13,362 bases of DNA from an uncultured Alphaproteobacteria bacterium (GTDB taxonomy: Bacteria; Pseudomonadota; Alphaproteobacteria; RF32; CAG-239): NCBI GenBank assembly GCA_900553115.1, contig USCF01000009.1, forward strand, positions 1 to 13,362, written 5' to 3'. This document shows, piece after piece, positions 6,967 to 13,362 of this stretch. Under the pieces are notes generated by a model. That model ran no database searches, had not been told where the DNA came from, and was given only the letters and a program-made list of their open reading frames with translations. The position numbers and the translations under genes were made by a program. Every line of letters starts with the position of its first letter. The first letter of the stretch is position 1.

Positions 6967-7735
6967 AACATATAAAATAGTCGGACTTTTTGTTCTTACC
7001 GGTTTTTTAGTATTTTCCGCCATTATCTTTCACTATGTCGGCAAAAAATTCACCTCTGACGATTCGCAATACGTGGTTTTGTATTTTGAAGAATCTATCC
7101 AAGGCTTAAATGTCGGTTCTTCAGTAGTGTTTAAAGGCGTTGAAGTTGGTCAAGTAGCCAAAATCAGTCTGATAACCAATTTGCAAAACGGTACTTTCAA
7201 AATGCCGGTCTTTATCACGTTTAAGCAAAACCGTTCTTTTCAGATGAAAGACGGCAAAGAAGCCTCGCCGAAAGAAATTTTGCATAGCCTTATTGAAAAA
7301 GGTCTGCGCGCCCGCTTAATCAGTGCTAACTATTTGACCGGCCAACTGATGATTGAGCTTGATATGGATCCTAGCACTCCGGCCATTTTACGCGGTACTG
7401 GAGAACATATGGAAATTCCAACTGTTATTTCTTCTATCGGTATGATATCTAAAGACCTGCAAGAAATTCCCTTCCGCGAAAATATGATGCAACTGGGTAA
7501 TTTATTAAAAGAACTTGATGATAAACTGCCGCCGATTATGGATAATATGTACAATATTACGGCAAAAACCGATAAATTGCTGGATAGTCAGGCGACGCGG
7601 GCCGAAAAAACTATCAATAACTTTAATGCCATGGTAGAGCAAATGTCCAGAGCCAGCCGCTCTGTGCAAAATCTCGCCGACTATTTGGAACGTCATCCAG
7701 AAGCAATGTTACAAGGTAAAAGGAGACCAAAATGA
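6953..7735 (+). CDS. mlaD: MCE-domain lipid-binding protein (MlaD/PqiB-like)
   Basis: Substrate-binding subunit of the MCE transporter, anchored in the inner membrane with its body in the periplasm. Residues 9–28 are the membrane anchor (KIVGLFVLTGFLVFSAIIF). The MCE domain lies at ~38–140 (YVVLYFEESIQGLNVGSSVVFKG then VEVGQVAKISL), and the hydrophobic stretch LRARLISANYLTGQLMIEL closes it. Residues ~160–245 form a long helical region, and the end LADYLERHPEAMLQGKRR resembles the HPEALLRGK tail of PqiB-type proteins. MCE proteins make hexameric rings that pass phospholipids between membranes. At 260 residues it has one MCE domain, so it should form a single ring, with the helical region possibly extending as a tube. 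GAGGT at 6941–6945 supports the start. Confidence 0.93.
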   Translation: MQKNKTYKIVGLFVLTGFLVFSAIIFHYVGKKFTSDDSQYVVLYFEESIQGLNVGSSVVFKGVEVGQVAKISLITNLQNGTFKMPVFITFKQNRSFQMKDGKEASPKEILHSLIEKGLRARLISANYLTGQLMIELDMDPSTPAILRGTGEHMEIPTVISSIGMISKDLQEIPFRENMMQLGNLLKELDDKLPPIMDNMYNITAKTDKLLDSQATRAEKTINNFNAMVEQMSRASRSVQNLADYLERHPEAMLQGKRRPK

Positions 7736-8298
7736 AAAAAGTTTTAATCTACTGTGTATTGAGTTTGACCGCTGCCTGCTGCTGGCGTTCTCCGGATTCG
7801 TCATTTTATATGATGAACAGCCAAAACTTGGAAATGGTATCCCAAAAACAACTTAGCGTCGCTGTGCAAACCATCAATGTTCCAGAACTGCTCGATCGTC
7901 CGCAAATGGTAACCTACGATGCGCAATCGCAAAAAGTAAATATGCTGGAATTCAGCCGCTGGGGCGAGGCGCTGCCTGCTGTTTTGCAAAATACCGTAAC
8001 CAATGATTTAATTGCTTATCTACCAAAGTCATTTGTAAAAAGTGCGCGTTATGATACCGAAACTTTGCCCTACAATGTCAAAATAGAAGTCAACAAAATA
8101 GAAGCTTACCGAGGCGATAAAGTTAAATTATCCGTTTGGTGGAACATTCAAGACAGCAACGGTAATGTTTTAAAACGCCGTCAATCAACCTATGAAACAA
8201 AAGTCAATGGCAACACCATTGCCGCTCTGGTAAAAGCCGAAAACTTGGCGGTACACCAAATGACTAAAGACATTGCGCAAACTTTGAGCAAAATGTAG
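7732..8298 (+). CDS. ABC-type transport auxiliary lipoprotein (PqiC/YmbA-like)
   Basis: Probable outer-membrane lipoprotein partner of the MCE transporter. The N-terminus is a lipoprotein signal, MKKVLIYCVLSLTAAC, with the lipidated cysteine at C16 (LTAAC; threonine at -3 is unusual but permitted) or possibly C17. The mature part begins like PqiC proteins (SSFYMMNSQ) and continues with VAVQTINVPELLDRPQMV, the strand shared with the PqiC/DUF330 family, then EFSRWGEALPAVLQNTVTNDL and a long C-terminal helix. In known systems PqiC sits under the outer membrane and meets the MCE tube. AAAGGAGA precedes the start, which overlaps mlaD by four bases (ATGA). It is the last gene of the long operon; its TAG abuts the stop of nth with no base between. 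Confidence 0.88.
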   Translation: MKKVLIYCVLSLTAACCWRSPDSSFYMMNSQNLEMVSQKQLSVAVQTINVPELLDRPQMVTYDAQSQKVNMLEFSRWGEALPAVLQNTVTNDLIAYLPKSFVKSARYDTETLPYNVKIEVNKIEAYRGDKVKLSVWWNIQDSNGNVLKRRQSTYETKVNGNTIAALVKAENLAVHQMTKDIAQTLSKM

Positions 8299-8934
8299 CT
8301 AAATACGCTTATCTTTGCAATGGCAATAAGAATTAATCGGGCAATTTTCGCATAGCGGACGCTGTGCTTTGCAGGTATAGCGTCCAAACAACACCAGCCA
8401 ATGATTAGTATTGATAATTAAATCTCTTGGCAGAACTTTTAACAAATCTTTTTCCACTTCAAGCGGAGTTTTGCCCTGACTGAAATCTAAACGGTGAGAA
8501 ATGCGCATAACGTGAGTATCCACAGCTAACGTCGGCTGTTTGAACCACACATTCATAACCACATTAGCGGTTTTGCGTCCTACTCCGGCCAACGTAGTCA
8601 AAACATCTCTATCTGCCGGCACTTCACCGCCAAAATCCGCAACCAGCTGCCGGCTCATTTCTATAATGTTTTTAGCTTTGTTATTATAGAGCCCGATGGT
8701 TTTGATATATTTTTTGAGATTATCAATCCCCAAATCGAGCATTTTTTGCGGCGTATCGGCAATTTTAAACAGATTTTCGGTCGCCTTATTCACCCCTTTA
8801 TCTGTGCTCTGCGCCGAAAGCATTACCGCCACCAGCAAAGTATACGGATTATGGAAATGCAATTCACACTGCGGATTTGGATTTTCCCGTTCAAAAATCC
8901 GCATAATTTCTAAAATTTCAGCCGCTTTACGCAC
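8299..8934 (-). CDS. nth: Endonuclease III (DNA glycosylase/AP lyase)
   Basis: Base-excision repair enzyme that removes oxidised pyrimidines and cuts the abasic strand. The 211 residues align end to end with E. coli Nth. The helix-hairpin-helix is LAGVGRKTANVV, with catalytic lysine K121, and the catalytic aspartate is D139 in LAVDTHV. The iron-sulfur cluster ligands are complete with the exact spacing C188-x6-C195-x2-C198-x5-C204. The start codon is GTG at 8934; an internal ATG ten codons later would remove MRKAAEILEI, which corresponds to the N-terminus of E. coli Nth, so GTG is preferred. The GTG overlaps the tsaD stop by one base (TAGTG), so translation is probably coupled. The 3' end meets the convergent lipoprotein gene with no spacer. 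Confidence 0.96.
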   Translation of the reverse strand: MRKAAEILEIMRIFERENPNPQCELHFHNPYTLLVAVMLSAQSTDKGVNKATENLFKIADTPQKMLDLGIDNLKKYIKTIGLYNNKAKNIIEMSRQLVADFGGEVPADRDVLTTLAGVGRKTANVVMNVWFKQPTLAVDTHVMRISHRLDFSQGKTPLEVEKDLLKVLPRDLIINTNHWLVLFGRYTCKAQRPLCENCPINSYCHCKDKRI

Positions 8935-10010
8935 TAGGCTTTAACTCCGCCGGCACCGGCAGCTTTAGGTGCATTTTCATCTAGCGGCCAGCGTGGACGC
9001 GGTTTAAAATCAAGTGGGCTGACATAGCCTTTGCGGAAACGTTCCAACCCAGCCCAAGCCACCATCACGCCGTTATCCGTGCAAAAACGAATTGGCGGAG
9101 CCGCAAATTCCAGCCCGTTTTTTGCGGCCAATTGATTAAGTTTGCCGCGCAAATAAGTGTTGGAAGCCACACCGCCGGAAACTACTAAATGCTGTCCGGT
9201 CGGATATTTTTGCTTAAAATAAGCAATAGCTTTTTCGAGCTTGCGTACCAGACAATCGGTTGCCGTCATCTGAAAACAGGCGCATATATCGGCAACATCT
9301 TCTTTAGGCAAAATAGCGTGTTCAATTTCTCCGTCCGGAGAATAAGATTCGATAATTTTACGCACAGCAGTCTTTAAACCCGAGAATGATAAATTGCAAT
9401 CACCGGAATTAAGCAAAGGACGCGGCAACGTAAAACGAGAATCATCGCCGATCGACGCCATTTTTTCAATCATCGGCCCGCCTGGATATCCTAAGCCCAG
9501 CATTTTTGCTACTTTATCAAAGGCTTCGCCGGCGGCGTCATCTATGGTCGTGCCTAAACGCTCATATTCGCCAACATTTTTAACCACTAAAATCTGACAA
9601 TGCCCGCCAGAAACCAGCAGCAGCAAATATGGAAATTCTATCGGGTGTACTAAGCGGGCGCACAAAGCATGACCTTCCAAATGATTAACCGCCACAAAAG
9701 GTTTGTTCAAAGCCAAAGCCAAAGCCTTTGCTGTCATCACGCCGACAACCACTCCGCCGATTAACCCAGGGCCGGAAGACGCGGCAATCGCATCAACTTC
9801 ATTTAAAGAAATATGCGCACGTTCCAAGCAAACGCTGACAATCTCATCAACATGTTCCAAATGTGCGCGGGCGGCAATTTCTGGAACCACACCGCCATAG
9901 CGCTTGTGTTCTTCCTGCGACTGCAAAGCCTCGCCTAAAATTTCTTTTTCATCTGTCACCACAGCGGCGCCGGTATCATCGCAGCTGCTTTCAATTCCCA
10001 AGACAATCAT
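8934..10010 (-). CDS. tsaD: tRNA N6-adenosine threonylcarbamoyltransferase TsaD
   Basis: TsaD (older name Gcp/YgjD) transfers threonylcarbamoyl from TC-AMP to A37 of tRNAs that read ANN codons, together with TsaB and TsaE. The 358-residue protein starts with the actin-like phosphate loop VLGIESSCDDTGAAVV. The metal-binding histidines are in HLEGH (H110, H114), with D312 in CTDNGVMVAWAG as the third ligand. GGHCQI and GEAFDKVAK, the nucleotide-site motifs, are intact, as is VVSGGVASN. The alanine/glycine-rich tail (after residue 346) is not conserved. The ribosome-binding site is weak (GTGGA). It is divergent from the Mic60-like gene, a neighbourhood also seen in other alphaproteobacteria, and is followed by nth. 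Confidence 0.96.
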   Translation of the reverse strand: MIVLGIESSCDDTGAAVVTDEKEILGEALQSQEEHKRYGGVVPEIAARAHLEHVDEIVSVCLERAHISLNEVDAIAASSGPGLIGGVVVGVMTAKALALALNKPFVAVNHLEGHALCARLVHPIEFPYLLLLVSGGHCQILVVKNVGEYERLGTTIDDAAGEAFDKVAKMLGLGYPGGPMIEKMASIGDDSRFTLPRPLLNSGDCNLSFSGLKTAVRKIIESYSPDGEIEHAILPKEDVADICACFQMTATDCLVRKLEKAIAYFKQKYPTGQHLVVSGGVASNTYLRGKLNQLAAKNGLEFAAPPIRFCTDNGVMVAWAGLERFRKGYVSPLDFKPRPRWPLDENAPKAAGAGGVKA

Positions 10011-10114
10011 TTATTTATTCCACTAATTTTTTTTGTTTATGATATGTAAACTTTTTTTCGTTATAACTATATGAAATATAATCTGTTAATTTGTCAAGAA
10101 AAAGGATACAGAAA
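10011..10114. promoter_or_regulatory. Divergent promoter region between tsaD and the Mic60-like gene
   Basis: This very AT-rich spacer of 104 bases must hold start signals for both directions. A perfect TATAAT at 10077–10082 is the likely -10 for the plus-strand gene; its -35 is poor (T-rich around 10053–10060). On the minus strand TATCAT (10039–10044) is a candidate -10 for tsaD. AAGGA at 10102–10106 is the ribosome-binding site of the plus gene. Confidence 0.5.
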
Positions 10115-11116
10115 ATGGCTAAAATCGAAAAAAAAGAAGAAGTTAATCCAGCTGCAGTGTCAACAACCGAAAATAAAACTAAACCGGCAAAAAAAAGCAG
10201 CTACGCAAGTCTGGTTTGTTTGATAATTTTACTCTGCAGTGCCGGAGTTGTCGCCTATAATATTGAACTGACTAAAACTCTGAATGAAGATTTGGCTGCG
10301 CAGCTTGCCGCTGATTACAACACCAAAATAAACAATCTGAAAGTACAAATTAAACAACAAGAAAGCATAATCGCTGATTTACGGCAAAATCAACCGCTAA
10401 ACAGCGTTTCTCAACCAACGTCAACCGACTTGTCTGAAGAACAGCTGCAGCAATTGGCTAGCAAAATTTTGCCACTATTGCCGCAACCGGAAGTTTCAAA
10501 TAACCAAACTAAACCTATTTCAATCGAACCTGCCCCCAAAAATGTCACCGCACCTGAAGTTTTACTTGCCGCCGGCGCCTTAACCGTACGCGGCTTAGCC
10601 GAAGACGGACTGCCTTTTGACTATGAAACCGAAGTGCTGCAAATTTTAGCTGCCGGCAATGAAACTGCTCTCAATTATATCTCCAGCATCAAAAAATATG
10701 CTGTTTCCGGTATCAAGGGACGGGCAATGCTTATCAATGAATTTAATAAAGTATACGCCGATTTGAGCCGGCCGCAAATCAATAAATCAATCGAGCCAGA
10801 AATTCAAGAAACTTGGGACGAAGCCTTATTACGCCGTATAAAAGAGCTGGTTGTTTTCAAAAAAAGAGAAAACAAACCTGTTGTAGTTTTTCCGAAAACG
10901 CCTGATGAAATTCATCAGCTGGTCAACGACGGCAACTTTGCTGAGGCTCTAAACAAACTTAAAACCGACCGCAAATACAGTGATGTAAATTCTGCCGAAC
11001 TAAACTCTTGGATTTTACAAACTCAAGATTATCTTGAATTTGAACAGGCTATCAACGGCCTGCTTATGAACTCCTTGGCCAATCTTCATCTAAAAGAAAT
11101 GGAGCGTACAAAATGA
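10115..11116 (+). CDS. Mitofilin/Mic60-like inner-membrane protein (COG4223-type)
   Basis: A 333-residue protein with the build of alphaproteobacterial Mic60 homologues, which shape intracytoplasmic membranes and are the bacterial relatives of the mitochondrial crista-junction protein. A lysine-rich cytoplasmic N-terminus (1–29) is followed by one membrane helix (~30–48), a coiled coil (~50–92, …KINNLKVQIKQQESIIADL), a proline-rich linker (~93–146), and a helical C-terminal domain (~147–325). The last resembles the mitofilin/COG4223 domain: LLAAGALTVRGLAEDGLPFD, then WDEALLRRIKELVVFKK, then IHQLVNDGNFAEALNKLK, then WILQTQDYLEFEQAINGLL. The start at 10115 has AAGGA eight bases upstream; an upstream TTG adds only eight residues. 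It is divergent from tsaD. In relatives hemC and hemD often lie between; here they are missing. Its stop overlaps the next start (ATGA). The assignment rests on architecture, motif pattern and position, not on a search. Confidence 0.72.
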   Translation: MAKIEKKEEVNPAAVSTTENKTKPAKKSSYASLVCLIILLCSAGVVAYNIELTKTLNEDLAAQLAADYNTKINNLKVQIKQQESIIADLRQNQPLNSVSQPTSTDLSEEQLQQLASKILPLLPQPEVSNNQTKPISIEPAPKNVTAPEVLLAAGALTVRGLAEDGLPFDYETEVLQILAAGNETALNYISSIKKYAVSGIKGRAMLINEFNKVYADLSRPQINKSIEPEIQETWDEALLRRIKELVVFKKRENKPVVVFPKTPDEIHQLVNDGNFAEALNKLKTDRKYSDVNSAELNSWILQTQDYLEFEQAINGLLMNSLANLHLKEMERTK

Positions 11117-12384
11117 GTATATCCCAATTGCAAAATTGTTGGCGGCAAAAATACAGCTGCGTTTCCTCTCAGCTTGAAAAAGTGAAAGAGATTCGTTCAG
11201 TGGCAACCGCTTTTAACACCAATATTGACGCGGTTCTAAAAATCAGCGGCAAACGCTTGTCTGAATTACTAAAAGCAACCAATCTGACCGCCGAAGAATT
11301 TGACAGTCCGCGCACTTTATTAGAAACGCCTCAAGACGTGGTGCACGGAATAGCCAAATGTTTTAGCCGCGGCATTGCCGAAGAATGGATTACCGATGAT
11401 AAATCGGTTTATGAATGGATGAGCCAAAATTTGGGTTACGACCGTTTACAAATGGGTGGTCAAGGCGGAATTGTTGCCAACGCCTTAGCCGTTTTGGGCG
11501 TGCAAAATGTTTTTGTTCACACCAATTCTCACCCAAAACTGCAAGCCCAACAATTTTTGCCTTTAAATAACCTTTTTGGCATGGATGAAAATGGCAAAGT
11601 TTGCCGCGCCGCAGATATTGACCGCGCCGCCGAAACCCCGCTTATCCATTGGATTATTGAATTTGACATCGGCGATTCGTTTACGGCTTGGGGCAAAGAA
11701 TTTACCTGTCCCAAATCTAATCGTTTTATTGCCACCTATGACCCTGCCAACATTGATTTAGTCATCAATCCGGATTTTGTGAAACACTTATCGCAAAATG
11801 GCTATGATTATCTGGTGCTTTCCGGCTATCATAATTTGACGTCTAAGCGTAACGGCGTAGAATTGGTCAATAACTCCATAGCTTTAATCAAAGATTGGAA
11901 AAAACACAATACGCAAGGAATTATCCACTTGGAACTGGCGTCCACCCAAGACAAGAAAGTGCGCGCCGCCATAATTGAAAAAATTGCTCCGCTTGCCGAT
12001 TCGCTTGGCTTAAATGAACGGGAAGCTTTGGACGCCTTGGAAGTTGTTAATCCGCAAAAATATCAAGAATTGGCTCACGAGGACTTAACCTCTCCACGAC
12101 TGTTTGAAATCGTGCGTCTTATAAAGGAAAAAACGCAAGCACCGCGGATTCAATTGCATATGTTCGGCTTGTATTTGACTTTGCAAGATAAAGGTTTTCG
12201 CCTTTCGGCGGAACAAAACCTGCGCGGTATGATGCTTGCTTCTACTGTTGCCGCCACCAAAGCCGGCACCGGAAAAATAGAAGACCACGCACAACTGTTA
12301 TGGGCGCACGGTAAAGAAGTTTCAGAAATCAGTCTTAATAATCTACAGGAATTGTCCGAGTATTTGCAAAAGCCCGAGCACCTG
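11113..12384 (+). CDS. ADP-dependent glucokinase/phosphofructokinase family protein, 3' end lost
   Basis: About 420 N-terminal residues of a sugar kinase of the ADP-dependent GK/PFK family (ribokinase-like fold), which phosphorylates glucose or fructose-6-phosphate using ADP. Visible motifs are FNTNID (34–39, sugar site), GGQGGIVAN (115–123), [11 protein letters not shown] (203–213), LSGYHNL (236–242), HLELAS (272–277), DSLGLNE (296–302) and HMFGLY (349–354). The catalytic GxGD near the C-terminus is missing: the frame stays open to TAA at 12855, but beyond about 12384 it is only the antisense of gyrA, so the 580-codon frame is not one protein. GGAG precedes the start, which overlaps the Mic60-like gene by four bases. 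Whether glucose, fructose-6-phosphate or another sugar is used cannot be told without the C-terminus. Confidence 0.8.
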
Positions 12385-13362
12385 CGGTTTCCCGTCGGCG
12401 ATGGCAACCATGTTTATGCCGTACGAAACCGAAAGCTGAGTTGCCTTGAACAGCATTTCGAGAATGGGCTTGTAGTTACAGTCTTTTTTGATTTTTATTA
12501 CGCAGCGAGTTCCGTTTCTGTCCGATTCGTCGGTAATGTCGCTGATGCCCAGAAGTATACCTTTTTTCTCGTCGCGCAGCTTGGAAATGGTTTCCAGCAG
12601 CAGCGCGCGGTTGACCTGATAGGGCAGTTCGTCGATAACCACGTTTGTTTTTTCGTATTCGCCGGGTTCGACGTGAATTTTTGCGCGTATGGTGATTTTG
12701 CCTTTACCCGTTTCGTATGCCTGAGTCAAGCCTTCTCCGCCGATAATATAGCCGCCGGTGGGGAAATCCGGTCCTTTCATGACCTTCATAAGCTCTTTAA
12801 GCGTGACTTTCGGCTCGTCGATATACTTTATCGCGGCGTCGATTGCCTCGCCTAAGTTATGCGTCGGAATATTGGTTGCAAATCCGATTGCTATTCCGCT
12901 TGCGCCGTTTACCAGCAGGTTGGGAAATCTTCCCGGCAGCAGAGCCGGTTCTTTAAGCTGATCGTCGAAGTTGCTGTTCCATGGCACGATTTCGTCGTCG
13001 GGCGAGCCCATTCCCTTCATCATTTCGACGGCGAGCGGGGTTAAGCGGCACTCGGTATAACGCATTGCAGCCGCGCCGTTTCCGTCCACGTCGCCGAAGT
13101 TACCCTGCCCGTCCACAAGCGTTGCGCCCATATTGAAGGGCTGAGCAAGACGGACAAGTGCCTGATATACGGAAGAATCGCCGTGCGGATGATATTTACC
13201 GAGGCAGTCGCCGACAACTCTCGCGCACTTTTTGTACGGTTTGTCGGGCGTCAGCCCAAGCTCCATCATATCGAACAAAATTCTGCGCTGAACGGGCTTC
13301 AATCCGTCCTCCACGCGCGGCAGAGCGCGGTCGAGAATGACGCATTCCGAATAGGGAATCAT
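12343..13362 (-). CDS. gyrA: DNA gyrase/topoisomerase IV subunit A, internal fragment of the breakage-reunion domain
   Basis: A fragment of a type IIA topoisomerase A subunit, which cuts and rejoins both DNA strands. It aligns with E. coli GyrA from about residue 21 (an offset of 20) through the tower domain. [18 protein letters not shown], then [16 protein letters not shown] and AAAMRYTE with active-site tyrosine Y102 (E. coli Y122) are clear. [19 protein letters not shown], then the GPDFPTGG motif and [15 protein letters not shown] follow. About 20 N-terminal residues lie beyond the window, so the first methionine may be internal. The frame ends at TAG 12343, where family members continue for several hundred residues, so the end is broken. 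GC content and codon choice differ sharply from the rest of the window. The type resembles Bacillota sequences. In the quinolone region the S83 position is serine (S63) and the D87 position is glutamine (Q67). GyrA versus ParC cannot be settled from this part. Confidence 0.88.
   Translation of the reverse strand: MIPYSECVILDRALPRVEDGLKPVQRRILFDMMELGLTPDKPYKKCARVVGDCLGKYHPHGDSSVYQALVRLAQPFNMGATLVDGQGNFGDVDGNGAAAMRYTECRLTPLAVEMMKGMGSPDDEIVPWNSNFDDQLKEPALLPGRFPNLLVNGASGIAIGFATNIPTHNLGEAIDAAIKYIDEPKVTLKELMKVMKGPDFPTGGYIIGGEGLTQAYETGKGKITIRAKIHVEPGEYEKTNVVIDELPYQVNRALLLETISKLRDEKKGILLGISDITDESDRNGTRCVIKIKKDCNYKPILEMLFKATQLSVSYGINMVAIADGKPQVLGLLQILGQFL
12345..12384. other. Probable join between two different genomes (assembly chimera or recombination point)
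   Basis: Left of this stretch the DNA is AT-rich and codes on the plus strand for the ADP-kinase family protein. Right of it the DNA is GC-richer and codes on the minus strand for GyrA/ParC. Both genes lose their C-terminal parts here. Within these bases both readings still look plausible for their families ([10 protein letters not shown] on plus, [10 protein letters not shown] on minus), so the exact point cannot be fixed, and a short shared sequence may have caused the join. Confidence 0.72.

Noticed and set aside
10091..10114. TTG start for the Mic60-like gene
   Set aside because: The AAGGA box lies downstream of this TTG and at the correct distance from ATG 10115.
12385..12855. C-terminal extension of the kinase frame (open to TAA at 12855)
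   Set aside because: It is the exact complement of the well-conserved gyrA/parC coding sequence and shows no kinase motif; the long open frame is a by-product of gyrA codon use.
12385..13362. GyrA fragment as a genuine host gene or horizontally acquired drug-resistant gyrase
   Set aside because: It is incomplete at both sides, has no mobility signals, and S83 is unchanged; a false join explains it more simply. The glutamine at the D87 position may be normal for its family.
1..13362. CRISPR arrays, insertion sequences, tRNA/rRNA genes, riboswitches, long tandem repeats
   Set aside because: Reading both strands showed no repeated spacer structure, no transposase, no [14 protein letters not shown] sequence in the gaps, and no gene-free stretch above 300 bases where such an element could sit.

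Overview
The first ~12.35 kb look like one contiguous piece of an AT-rich alphaproteobacterial chromosome. The evidence is the maf–RNase E/G–yacG cluster, an alphaproteobacterial-type DksA whose zinc finger keeps one cysteine, a four-gene MlaE/MlaF/MCE/PqiC-type lipid transporter, and a mitofilin (Mic60/COG4223)-like protein divergent from tsaD. Together with the GRSMIE-type pilin these fit the uncultured, host-associated alphaproteobacteria; that placement is my inference from family knowledge, not a search result.

Layout. 1–698: end of secE and complete nusG, closed by two bidirectional hairpin terminators (721–801). The ribosomal-protein genes that usually follow nusG are absent. 819–1884 (minus): a small outer-membrane beta-barrel protein followed by a membrane-anchored six-cysteine protein I do not recognise. 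2017–2613 (plus): a lone type IVb pilin. 2706–8298 (plus): a tight run of eight genes, dksA–maf–rng–yacG–mlaE–mlaF–mlaD–pqiC-like, mostly overlapping by a few bases, which links stringent-response control, nucleotide clean-up, RNA turnover, gyrase inhibition and envelope phospholipid transport. 8299–10010 (minus): tsaD and nth, overlapping by one base; nth ends back to back with the lipid-transport operon. 10115–12384 (plus): the Mic60-like protein, overlapped by four bases with an ADP-dependent glucokinase/phosphofructokinase-family gene.

The last ~1 kb (about 12345–13362, minus) is different. It encodes a GyrA/ParC breakage-reunion domain of a type I associate with Bacillota, in clearly more GC-rich DNA. 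The sugar-kinase gene and the gyrA gene are both cut off, tail to tail, at the same point. The simplest reading is that two genomes were joined during assembly. A recombination event is possible but less likely. The 580-codon open frame starting at 11113 is therefore about 420 residues of real kinase plus an antisense tail.

The most biologically interesting part is the tsaD | Mic60-like – ADP-kinase region. A bacterial relative of the mitochondrial crista organiser keeps its tsaD neighbour, lacks hemC/hemD, and is translationally coupled to a kinase family best known from archaea and animals. I see no CRISPR array, insertion sequence, tRNA, rRNA or phage genes in the window.
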